A stretch of 6,482 nt of DNA from Bacteroidota bacterium (GTDB lineage: Bacteria > Bacteroidota > Bacteroidia > Flavobacteriales > Flavobacteriaceae), in contig CANINJ010000112.1 of the NCBI GenBank assembly GCA_947468985.1, positions 1-6,482 on the forward strand. Reading direction: 5' to 3'. Below are positions 1-5,947 of the stretch, in pieces. Each line of letters begins with the position of its first letter. Within the stretch, counting starts at the first letter, position 1. The translations under genes and the position numbers were made by a program. A model generated the notes under the pieces. That model made no database searches and was not told where the DNA came from. It worked only from the letters and a program-made list of their open reading frames with translations.

Positions 1-1
1 A

Positions 2-922
2 GTATCTATTATTAAAAAACAAGAAAACAAAGTCAAAGAGCAGAAGATCATCGCTGGAACTGCTTCCGCAAAGTTTGAAACGTTAAAAAATCAAATTGAC
101 CCGCATTTTCTTTTCAATAGTCTGAATGTTTTGAGTTCATTAATTGAAGAAAATCCAGAAAATGCCCAACGATTTACAACTGCTTTATCTAAAGTGTATC
201 GTTATGTTTTGGAACAAAAAGACAAAGATTTGGTTCCAATTCAAGAAGAATTGGCTTTTGCCAAAACTTATATGAATTTGTTGCAAATGCGTTTTGAAAA
301 CAGTTTGACCTATGAAATTTCAATAGAAAACATTGATCCCGAAGCCAAAGTTGTACCGCTTTCCTTGCAATTACTATTAGAAAATGCAGTAAAGCATAAT
401 ATTATTAGTGAACAAAAACCATTGCACATTAAAATTTACATAGAAAAAGATACTTTGATTATTCAAAATAATTTTCAAAAGAAAGCGGTTCTTCAAGAAG
501 GGCAAGGTGTTGGAATTCAAAACATTATAAGCCGCTACGCCATTATTACAAATAGAAAAGTTACAATTGAACAAAACGAACGCTCATTTACAGTCAAATT
601 ACCAATACTTACAAAACAAATTACAATCATGGAAAATTTAAATTACGATGCAGAAAAAGCTTACTACAAAGCAAAACAACAAGTTGATGAACTAAGAAAG
701 TTTTATACCAGTTTAATTTCATTTTGTGTGGTTATTCCTTTTCTTATTTTTATAAATCTAAGATTTAGCCCTCAATTTCAGTGGTTTTGGTTTTCTATGT
801 TTGGATGGGGATTTGGATTAATAATGAAGGCATTTAAGGTTTATGGTTTTAGTTCAAATTGGGAAGCACAAAAAATTCAAGAGCTAATGAATAAAGAAGA
901 AAACAAACAAAATTGGAAATAA
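2..922 (+). CDS. LytS/YehU-type sensor histidine kinase fused to a C-terminal 2TM domain (5' partial)
   Basis: The frame is open from base 2, so the gene starts left of the window; the visible part is 306 residues. It autophosphorylates on histidine and should pass phosphate to the LytTR regulator two genes downstream. Seen: a charged helical linker (about residues 1-30), the His_kinase-family phosphoacceptor motif QIDPHFLFNSLN with the histidine at residue 35 (bases 104-106), an ATP-binding N-box LENAVKHN (residues 126-133) and a glycine box GQGVGIQN (167-174). The N-terminal sensor or membrane part is not visible. After the kinase ends (KLPILTKQ), the frame runs without a stop into a 97-residue 2TM domain beginning at an in-frame ATG (629-631), with membrane segments at about 235-253 and 260-277 and a conserved-looking NWE...KI.ELM tail. 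The TTG at 131 lies after the catalytic histidine codon and cannot be the true start. The family call is firm; the sensed signal is unknown. The 2TM part might also be translated separately from the ATG at 629. Confidence 0.88.
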   Translation, partial: VSIIKKQENKVKEQKIIAGTASAKFETLKNQIDPHFLFNSLNVLSSLIEENPENAQRFTTALSKVYRYVLEQKDKDLVPIQEELAFAKTYMNLLQMRFENSLTYEISIENIDPEAKVVPLSLQLLLENAVKHNIISEQKPLHIKIYIEKDTLIIQNNFQKKAVLQEGQGVGIQNIISRYAIITNRKVTIEQNERSFTVKLPILTKQITIMENLNYDAEKAYYKAKQQVDELRKFYTSLISFCVVIPFLIFINLRFSPQFQWFWFSMFGWGFGLIMKAFKVYGFSSNWEAQKIQELMNKEENKQNWK

Positions 923-939
923 ATTTAAATAAAAACAAA

Positions 940-1245
940 ATGGAAAATCAAATTCAAAAAGACGAGCGTTATTATGCTGCTCAAAAAAGAGTGAAAAGTA
1001 TTAAAGGATTTTACATCCATTTATTGGTTTATGTATTAGTCAATATATTCCTTATTATTCAAATATATTTGGCGAATAAAAATGAATTTTGGCAATGGAA
1101 AAGTTTCACGGTAGCTTTGTTTTGGGGAATTGGAATACTGTCACATGGAATAAGCGTTTTTGGAAGTAATTTGTTGTTTGACAAAAACTGGGAAGATAGA
1201 AAAATTAAGGAATTGATGGATAAAGATAAAAAGTCAAATCTATAA
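940..1245 (+). CDS. Small 2TM-domain membrane protein
   Basis: This 101-residue protein is built like the 2TM domain that ends the preceding kinase. It has an N-terminal amphipathic stretch with YYAAQKRVKSIKGFY, two hydrophobic segments (about residues 24-44 and 55-75) and a tail with KNWEDRKIKELM. The 2TM family is common in Bacteroidota next to LytTR two-component genes; its biochemical role is not established. I chose the ATG at 940 because it gives the family-like start MENQ..., resembling the MENL... start of the fused copy, and leaves a 17-base gap to the kinase stop with an A-rich leader (aaaaacaaa). A TTG at 913 would add nine low-complexity residues and overlap the kinase gene, which is less likely. 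By position it probably belongs to the kinase-regulator operon. It may act as a membrane partner or modulator of the kinase; that is inference. Confidence 0.85.
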   Translation: MENQIQKDERYYAAQKRVKSIKGFYIHLLVYVLVNIFLIIQIYLANKNEFWQWKSFTVALFWGIGILSHGISVFGSNLLFDKNWEDRKIKELMDKDKKSNL

Positions 1246-1275
1246 TGTCTTTTTTTAAAATTTAAAACCAGTCAA

Positions 1276-2043
1276 ATGAAAACCATAATCATAGAAGATG
1301 AAAAGCCAGCTGCAAGATTATTGCAACGCAAACTTGAAAAGTTAAATGTTCGGGTAGAAGTAATGCTTCATTCTGTTCAAGAAGCTATAGATTGGTTTTC
1401 TAATAACGAACATCCCGATTTGATTTTTTTAGACATACAATTGTCAGACGGATTGTCATTTGAAATATTTGAAAAAGTCGAAATAAAAAGCGCAGTAATT
1501 TTCACAACTGCGTATGACGAATATGCATTACGAGCTTTCAAATTGAACTCAATTGATTATCTTTTAAAGCCAATTGACGAAGTCGAATTAGAAGTTTCAA
1601 TTTTGAAATTCGCAGCGCATTTTCAGAAATCAAAAGAAGGAATTTTCACGAGTCAAATGGACTTTGAAAAAATTAAAAAAATGTTCCAAAATTCATTTGA
1701 ACAAGAATTCAAAAAACGGTTTACAGTGAAAATAGGGCAGCACCTAAAAGTAATTTCAACCGATGAAATTGAATGTTTTTTTAGCGAAAATAAAGGAACG
1801 TATATTCATACTTTCGACAACAGAAATTATTTAATTGAATCCACATTAGAAGTTTTGGAACAAGAATTAGACACCAAAGATTTTTATAGAATCAGTCGGA
1901 AATTTATAATTCCAATGAAATCAATTAAGGAAATAGTAGTCTATAGCAACTCAAGATTGAGGGTTATTTTACCGACTTTTAAAGAGGAAGAAGTGATTGT
2001 AAGTCGTGAAAAAGTATCGGATTTCAAAAATTGGATTGGATAA
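1276..2043 (+). CDS. LytTR-family response regulator
   Basis: This is a 255-residue, full-length response regulator that binds DNA when phosphorylated, presumably by the kinase encoded just upstream. The receiver domain covers about residues 1-115: acidic pocket E7 and D8, phosphoacceptor D53 in LIFLDIQLSDG, switch threonine at T77/T78 (IFTTAYDEYALRAF) and the conserved lysine K98 in LLKPIDE. A linker (about 116-145) leads into a LytTR DNA-binding domain (about 148-255) with typical FYRISRKFII and the closing VSREKVSDFKNWIG. The ATG at 1276 gives the standard MKTIIIEDE start, with an A-rich context and no Shine-Dalgarno sequence, as usual in this phylum. The gap to the 2TM gene is 30 bases, so the three genes are probably co-transcribed. 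Target genes cannot be told from the window. All key residues are present, so it looks functional. Confidence 0.95.
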   Translation: MKTIIIEDEKPAARLLQRKLEKLNVRVEVMLHSVQEAIDWFSNNEHPDLIFLDIQLSDGLSFEIFEKVEIKSAVIFTTAYDEYALRAFKLNSIDYLLKPIDEVELEVSILKFAAHFQKSKEGIFTSQMDFEKIKKMFQNSFEQEFKKRFTVKIGQHLKVISTDEIECFFSENKGTYIHTFDNRNYLIESTLEVLEQELDTKDFYRISRKFIIPMKSIKEIVVYSNSRLRVILPTFKEEEVIVSREKVSDFKNWIG

Positions 2044-2135
2044 AATATAATTCTATTTTAAATTTAAGTAATTGTATTTAAATAATTGATAAATAATATT
2101 TTAGATATGAAGTATCGATTTATTCTATGGTGATT

Positions 2136-2909
2136 TTAAGCCTTAAAAACGGTTTTTCTGATGGCAATTATCACAAAAATAAATAATGTGTAAACAATGA
2201 AAAACGGAATAATGTATTCAATCAAATTCATTGGCAACATAATCGCAATTAGCAACAATTGAAATCCCAATCCGTAAATTGAAAGTAACGTCATAAACCA
2301 ATTTGGAAACGTTTTTACCTTGTAGGCATCTTGGTCTAAAAAGTGAATTACCTTGTCAAATGTTCCGTAAACCACGGTGTAAATTCTAAATAAAATATCA
2401 ACAGATTTTTGTGTTTCTCCTGGCAAAGCTCGTGGCGATTTGTACTCAAAAATTTTACTTGTTGTATCTCCACCCACCGATTTATTTCTCAAAATTACAT
2501 AGTAATAATTGTATAAAGTACCCTGTAATTGCATCCCAATAAATGCTAAAATGGTTAGCCAAATTGTCGTTTTTGACACATAGCAAATTGTCATTAAAAA
2601 CATAAAATTTAGTACAATATCAAAAATACTATCGAGGTATCTTCCAACATAAGAAGGCGTATTTTTCAACCGAGCTAATTCCCCATCAGCAGCATCAATT
2701 GCAGACTTTAATACAATGAAAAAGCCTGCCAAAACATACTGATTTTGCAAAATACAAACTATAGAAATTAGTCCTGAAAGACCAAATAATAGCGTAACGT
2801 GAATAGGGGTGAAGCGGGTATTTTTCAGTAAATTGGCAAACCATTTTCCAAAAGGTCTTCCATAATCTGATAAATCTAAGAATTTATCTTGGGCGGCAAG
2901 TTTAGACAT
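2136..2909 (-). CDS. CDP-alcohol phosphatidyltransferase family membrane enzyme
   Basis: This 257-residue integral membrane protein should transfer a phosphatidyl or similar group from a CDP-linked donor to an alcohol acceptor in phospholipid synthesis. The full family signature D-x2-D-G-x2-A-R-x8-G-x3-D-x3-D is present: D72, D75, G76, A79, R80, G89, D93 and D97, the aspartates that bind the metal and the CDP group. Several hydrophobic segments follow (about 37-57, 58-70, 95-110, 113-135, 205-228 and 230-250). The acceptor (glycerol phosphate, serine, inositol or another alcohol) cannot be read from the motif, so I give no gene symbol. The protein is longer than a minimal PgsA and has a soluble insert at about 140-200. 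The start MSKLAAQDKF at an ATG suits the family. It lies 43 bases downstream of heme A synthase on the same strand and may be co-transcribed, although the two functions are not obviously linked. It converges on the LytTR gene. Confidence 0.9.
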   Translation of the reverse strand: MSKLAAQDKFLDLSDYGRPFGKWFANLLKNTRFTPIHVTLLFGLSGLISIVCILQNQYVLAGFFIVLKSAIDAADGELARLKNTPSYVGRYLDSIFDIVLNFMFLMTICYVSKTTIWLTILAFIGMQLQGTLYNYYYVILRNKSVGGDTTSKIFEYKSPRALPGETQKSVDILFRIYTVVYGTFDKVIHFLDQDAYKVKTFPNWFMTLLSIYGLGFQLLLIAIMLPMNLIEYIIPFFIVYTLFIFVIIAIRKTVFKA

Positions 2910-2952
2910 TTATAATAATGTAAACAGAAATGCGACAATATAGTCAGAAATA

Positions 2953-3975
2953 TTATTTTGATAAGCGATGTAATGTGAACGTCATTGCCGATAGCAAGAA
3001 AAAAGCACTAATTTGATGTGTAAGTCCAAGCCAAACCGGAACGCCATACAATAAAGTAAAAACACCCAAAACAAATTGAACAAATACCATTGCCAAAAGT
3101 AGATTAATTCCATTGGTTTGTGCTTTATTCAATGTGAATTTTTTACTTTTAAAATATAGAAATCCAATGCTTGCAACCACAATATATGCCAAAGTTCTAT
3201 GTATAAATTGAACGCCACTTTTGCCTTCTGTAAAACTCAAAAACAAGTTCTTTTGTTCTAAAAATACACTATCGTGAATGAATTGTCCATCGCTCATTAA
3301 AGGCCAGTGATTGTGAATTAAACCAGCATTTAAACCTGCAACAAAACCACCATAAATAATTTGCAACAGCAAAAATGCCAATGCAAATTGGGCAATTGTT
3401 CGTAATGATTTCTCGATTTTTACTTTTTCAGGATAGATTAAATCCAGAGCCACCCAAAAAGTATAAGCGAATGTAATAAAAGCAGTTGTGAGGTGCAATG
3501 CCAATCTGAAATGACTTACATCGGGGTTATCAATTAGTCCACTTCGTACCATAAACCAACCGAAAAAACCTTGTAAACCGCCCAATCCTAAAAGAACAAT
3601 ACTTTTCTTAATGGTGCTTTTGTCTAATTTTTTACGAATCAAAAAGTAAATAAATGGGATAATAAATACCATTCCAATCGCGCGACCAATTAGGCGGTGA
3701 AACCATTCCCAAAAATAGATATACTTATAGTCTGAAAGTGTAAAATCATTATGAATGTTGATTTTTTGGTATTCAGGAAATTGTTTGTATTGCTGAAAAG
3801 CTTCTTCCCATTTTGCTTCAGAAAGTGGTGGAAAAGTATCGGTCACCAAGTGCCAATCGGTCATTGAAAGTCCCGAGTTTGTTAGTCTTGTGATTCCTCC
3901 AACGACTACCATTAGGAAGATTAAAACACAGCCTGATAAAAGCCAAATGAGTACGGATTTATTCTCTTTTTTCAT
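2953..3975 (-). CDS. ctaA: Heme A synthase, COX15/CtaA family
   Basis: This 340-residue polytopic membrane protein oxidises the C8 methyl group of heme O to a formyl group, making heme A for aa3/caa3-type cytochrome oxidase. Seen: an N-terminal membrane helix leading into VVVGGITRLTNSGLSMTDW, the hallmark of the COX15-like (longer, proteobacterial/mitochondrial) type. The four conserved heme-ligand-type histidines are present: H93 (EWFHRLIGR), H161 (RLALHLTTAF), H259 (QFIHRTLAY) and H320 (GLTHQISAFF). About eight hydrophobic helices are arranged as two similar four-helix halves. Length and motifs are complete. The ATG start has an A-rich context. The 88-base gap upstream, between it and cca, carries a plausible promoter box, so it probably heads its own transcript, which may continue into the CDP-alcohol phosphatidyltransferase. 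The heme O synthase gene (ctaB) is not in the window. Confidence 0.96.
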   Translation of the reverse strand: MKKENKSVLIWLLSGCVLIFLMVVVGGITRLTNSGLSMTDWHLVTDTFPPLSEAKWEEAFQQYKQFPEYQKINIHNDFTLSDYKYIYFWEWFHRLIGRAIGMVFIIPFIYFLIRKKLDKSTIKKSIVLLGLGGLQGFFGWFMVRSGLIDNPDVSHFRLALHLTTAFITFAYTFWVALDLIYPEKVKIEKSLRTIAQFALAFLLLQIIYGGFVAGLNAGLIHNHWPLMSDGQFIHDSVFLEQKNLFLSFTEGKSGVQFIHRTLAYIVVASIGFLYFKSKKFTLNKAQTNGINLLLAMVFVQFVLGVFTLLYGVPVWLGLTHQISAFFLLSAMTFTLHRLSK

Positions 3976-4021
3976 TATCTGAAATTTATAATTTCTGTTA
4001 TGAGTTGTAAATTATTATTTG

Positions 4022-4029
4022 CAAATTTA
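4022..4029 (-). promoter_or_regulatory. Possible Bacteroidota-type -7 promoter box for ctaA
   Basis: Read on the minus strand, the eight bases are TAAATTTG, matching the Bacteroidota -7 consensus TAnnTTTG. The box ends 46 bases before the ctaA ATG, leaving a leader of about 40 bases. A TTG that could serve as the -33 element (4055-4057) is separated by 25 bases, a little longer than the usual spacing of about 17-23. In such AT-rich DNA the match could be chance, but it sits in the only sizeable gap upstream of ctaA. Confidence 0.4.
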
Positions 4030-4063
4030 TTTATAAAATGAGTTCATTACATTTCAACAGTAG

Positions 4064-5494
4064 TTAAACTTTATTTAATCCCAATTTTGCTCCTCTAATT
4101 AAAATAAATTCATAAGCAGCAGCATATTCATTAGCAATTTCACCTTCTAGAATGGCTTCTTTAACGGCTTCTTTTAAAATTCCGATTTCTTTGGAAGGTT
4201 TCAAATTGAAAATCACCATAATTTCTTCGCCTGTAATTGGCGGTTGAAAATTCCGAACGTGATCTCGCTCTTCAACTTCTACAATTTTTTTACGAACAAT
4301 TTCGAAATTGTTATGGTATTTCTTGAATTTATTAGGGTTTTTGGTTGTAATATCTGCTTCACAAAGTGTCATTAGATTTTCAACATCTTCCCCCGCATCA
4401 AAAACCAAACGACGTACAGCCGAATCAGTTACAATATCTTCAGACAAAACAATTGGTCGAGAACTCAGCATAACCATTTTTTGAACAAATTTCATTTTGT
4501 GATTCAAAGGCATGTGCAAGCGTTCAAAGATTTTCTTTGCCATTTTTCCGCCCAAAAATTCGTGTCCGTGAAACGTCCAACCTTGTTTTTTATTGAAGCG
4601 TTTTGTAGGTGCTTTTCCAATATCGTGCAATAAAGCCGACCATCGCAACCAAACATCGTCTGTATTTGGGCAAATATTATCAACGACTTCTAAAGTGTGA
4701 TAAAAATTATTTTTGTGGGTATGTCCATCAATTTCTTCCACTTGATTCAAAGCAGTTAATTCGGGAAGAATAATATCCAAAAGCCCTGTTTTGTATAACA
4801 ATAGAAAGCCTATCGAGGGTTTGTCGGTCGAAAGTATTTTATTCAACTCGTCCACAATACGTTCCCCAGAAATAATATTGATTCTCTCTTTGTTTTGAGT
4901 TATCGATTGCAACGAATTTTCCTCAATTTCAAACCCTAATTGGTTGGCAAACCGAATGGCACGAAGCATTCGCAACGGATCATCAGAAAAAGTAATATCA
5001 GGATCAAGAGGCGTTTTTATGATTTTATTTTTCATATCCTCCAAGCCATTGAAAGGATCGGATAATTCACCAAAATTTGATTGATTTAAAGATAATGCCA
5101 ATGCATTTATGGTAAAATCACGGCGGTTTTGATCGTCTTCTAAAGTTCCGTTTTCTACAACTGGATTTCTACTTTCAAAATGATAGGATTCTTTTCGAGC
5201 GCCAACAAATTCAATTTCGGTATCTTCAAAACGTAACATTGCAGTTCCATAAGTCTTAAAAACTTGCACTTTTGGTTTGTTGGGAAGCAATTCCGATACT
5301 TTTAAGGCGAGTTCAATTCCGCTTCCCACGGCAACAATATCGATGTCTTTTTTGAAATCTCTACCTAATATTAAATCCCGCACAAACCCACCAATCACAT
5401 AACTTTCTATGTTTAGTTGCTGGGAAGCTTTGGAAATTACTTCGAAGATTTTATTTCCTAAAGAGATGCTATAGTTGTTTTTTATTGTAGCCAC
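4064..5494 (-). CDS. cca: CCA-adding tRNA nucleotidyltransferase with HD domain
   Basis: The enzyme adds or repairs the 3' CCA end of tRNAs using CTP and ATP. With the GTG start at 5494 it has 476 residues. Seen: the Pol-beta-type nucleotidyltransferase head with [20 protein letters not shown] (residues 35-54; catalytic aspartates of the DID at 50 and 52), the [11 protein letters not shown] motif (124-134), RMLRAIRFA (175-183), and an HD phosphohydrolase-type domain with [12 protein letters not shown] (260-271) and [14 protein letters not shown] (287-300). The start is uncertain. No ATG lies before the conserved [12 protein letters not shown]. The frame continues upstream to a TTG at 5542, which would overlap the neighbouring gene by 26 bases and add 16 residues encoded largely by the inverted repeat. 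GTG at 5494 gives a length close to what I recall for relatives, and falls inside that repeat. The gene follows the GxxExxY unit and tsaC on the same strand. Confidence 0.93.
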   Translation of the reverse strand: MATIKNNYSISLGNKIFEVISKASQQLNIESYVIGGFVRDLILGRDFKKDIDIVAVGSGIELALKVSELLPNKPKVQVFKTYGTAMLRFEDTEIEFVGARKESYHFESRNPVVENGTLEDDQNRRDFTINALALSLNQSNFGELSDPFNGLEDMKNKIIKTPLDPDITFSDDPLRMLRAIRFANQLGFEIEENSLQSITQNKERINIISGERIVDELNKILSTDKPSIGFLLLYKTGLLDIILPELTALNQVEEIDGHTHKNNFYHTLEVVDNICPNTDDVWLRWSALLHDIGKAPTKRFNKKQGWTFHGHEFLGGKMAKKIFERLHMPLNHKMKFVQKMVMLSSRPIVLSEDIVTDSAVRRLVFDAGEDVENLMTLCEADITTKNPNKFKKYHNNFEIVRKKIVEVEERDHVRNFQPPITGEEIMVIFNLKPSKEIGILKEAVKEAILEGEIANEYAAAYEFILIRGAKLGLNKV

Positions 5495-5508
5495 TGATTC
5501 ACAGATTT
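5489..5508 (+). repeat. Left arm of inverted repeat around the GxxExxY gene
   Basis: The sequence AGCCACTGATTCACAGATTT is the reverse complement of 5908-5927 except at one base (T at 5495). It contains a near-tandem 8-mer (CACTGATT then CACAGATT). Read on the minus strand, it supplies the GTG (5494-5492) that is the likeliest cca start codon. Confidence 0.85.
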
Positions 5509-5516
5509 TACTTGTA

Positions 5517-5891
5517 TTATTTAATGATTCTTTTATACTCAAGAGACGTTTTGTTGAAGTTTACTAAAATAGCAAGTCTATGGCCAGAAACGTGCAAATA
5601 GTTTAAGCATTGTGAAATATGTTTTTCATGCAATGATTCAGTCGATTTTATTTCAATGATGATTTTATCTAAAACTACAAAATCAGCATAAAATTTATGA
5701 TTTAAGATTATATCTTTATAATGAACTGAATACTCTTTTTCCCTGTCAAAAGAAAAATTAATCTTTTTTAACTCATATTCAAAAGCATCTTTATAAACAA
5801 TTTCAGAGAATCCTTTACCTAAATTTTTGTGAACTTCAATCAAGGCTCCAATAATTTTATAAGTATCCTCTTCGTATAAATAATTTACCAT
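5517..5891 (-). CDS. GxxExxY-family small protein, PD-(D/E)XK nuclease-like
   Basis: This is a complete 124-residue GxxExxY-family protein. The name-giving motif is GFSEIVY (G27, E30, Y33), preceded by the typical helix [15 protein letters not shown] with H21. A nuclease-like core follows: [18 protein letters not shown], with D70 and the E-x-K pair E80 and K82 fitting the metal-binding pattern of the PD-(D/E)XK fold. After it come HISQCLNYL with Q94 and RLAILVNFN (105-113), the usual family ending. No signal peptide or membrane segment is seen. The biochemical function of this family is not established; nuclease activity is inferred from the fold. The ATG at 5891 leaves a 56-base gap to tsaC. 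The stop lies only 22 bases before the likely cca start and overlaps its longer reading. Inverted repeats enclose the gene closely, suggesting it came as an inserted unit. It looks intact, with all core residues retained. Confidence 0.9.
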   Translation of the reverse strand: MVNYLYEEDTYKIIGALIEVHKNLGKGFSEIVYKDAFEYELKKINFSFDREKEYSVHYKDIILNHKFYADFVVLDKIIIEIKSTESLHEKHISQCLNYLHVSGHRLAILVNFNKTSLEYKRIIK

Positions 5892-5907
5892 TTTATATTT
5901 ATTTAAT

Positions 5908-5927
5908 AAATCTGTGAATCTGTGGCT
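5908..5927 (+). repeat. Right arm of inverted repeat around the GxxExxY gene
   Basis: The sequence AAATCTGTGAATCTGTGGCT is the reverse-complement partner of 5489-5508, with 19 of 20 bases matching. Read on the minus strand it holds a perfect tandem 8-mer, CACAGATT twice. It lies in the leader of the GxxExxY gene, 20 bases beyond the tsaC stop codon, and is followed on its outer side by eight A residues. Confidence 0.85.
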
Positions 5928-5947
5928 AAAAAAAATGCGGTAATTTC

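Larger units (their letters stand above)
5489..5927. mobile_element. Candidate compact insertion unit: GxxExxY gene between 20-bp inverted repeats
   Basis: The 439-bp interval is bounded by 20-bp inverted repeats that match at 19 of 20 positions. It holds almost nothing but one 124-codon GxxExxY gene: the start codon is 16 bases inside one repeat and the stop codon 8 bases inside the other. It sits between two tRNA-maturation genes on the same strand. The outer edges are A/T tracts (AAAAAAAA after 5927; TTTTTT at about 5478-5483), and no clear target-site duplication is visible. The repeats and their tight fit are seen directly. Mobility is inferred from that and from the patchy distribution I associate with GxxExxY genes. 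No transposase is present, so any movement would need the GxxExxY protein itself or help from elsewhere. Confidence 0.5.

Noticed and set aside
131..133. TTG as start of the kinase
   Set aside because: The frame is open upstream and the catalytic histidine motif lies before it, so the gene begins outside the window.
377..574. Minus-strand ORF of 65 codons
   Set aside because: It lies wholly antisense to the ATPase domain of the kinase, has no recognisable motif and is a shadow frame.
913..915. TTG as start of the small 2TM gene
   Set aside because: It overlaps the kinase and adds a low-complexity stretch; the ATG at 940 gives a family-like N-terminus.
2044..2135. Possible bidirectional terminator or small RNA between the convergent genes
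   Set aside because: The 92 bases are very AT-rich, with no GC-containing stem or T-run in a useful position.
2134..2157. Palindromes TTTTAAG-C-CTTAAAA and AAAAAC-G-GTTTTT at the end of the CDP-alcohol phosphatidyltransferase gene
   Set aside because: Loops of one base and AT-only stems would not make a stable terminator; they probably arise from base composition.
2490..2497. Minus-strand TAATTTTG match to the promoter consensus
   Set aside because: It lies inside the CDP-alcohol phosphatidyltransferase coding region with no gene start nearby.
5892..5947. Promoter for the GxxExxY gene
   Set aside because: The stretch is AT-rich but holds no TAnnTTTG box on the minus strand, so no promoter can be supported.
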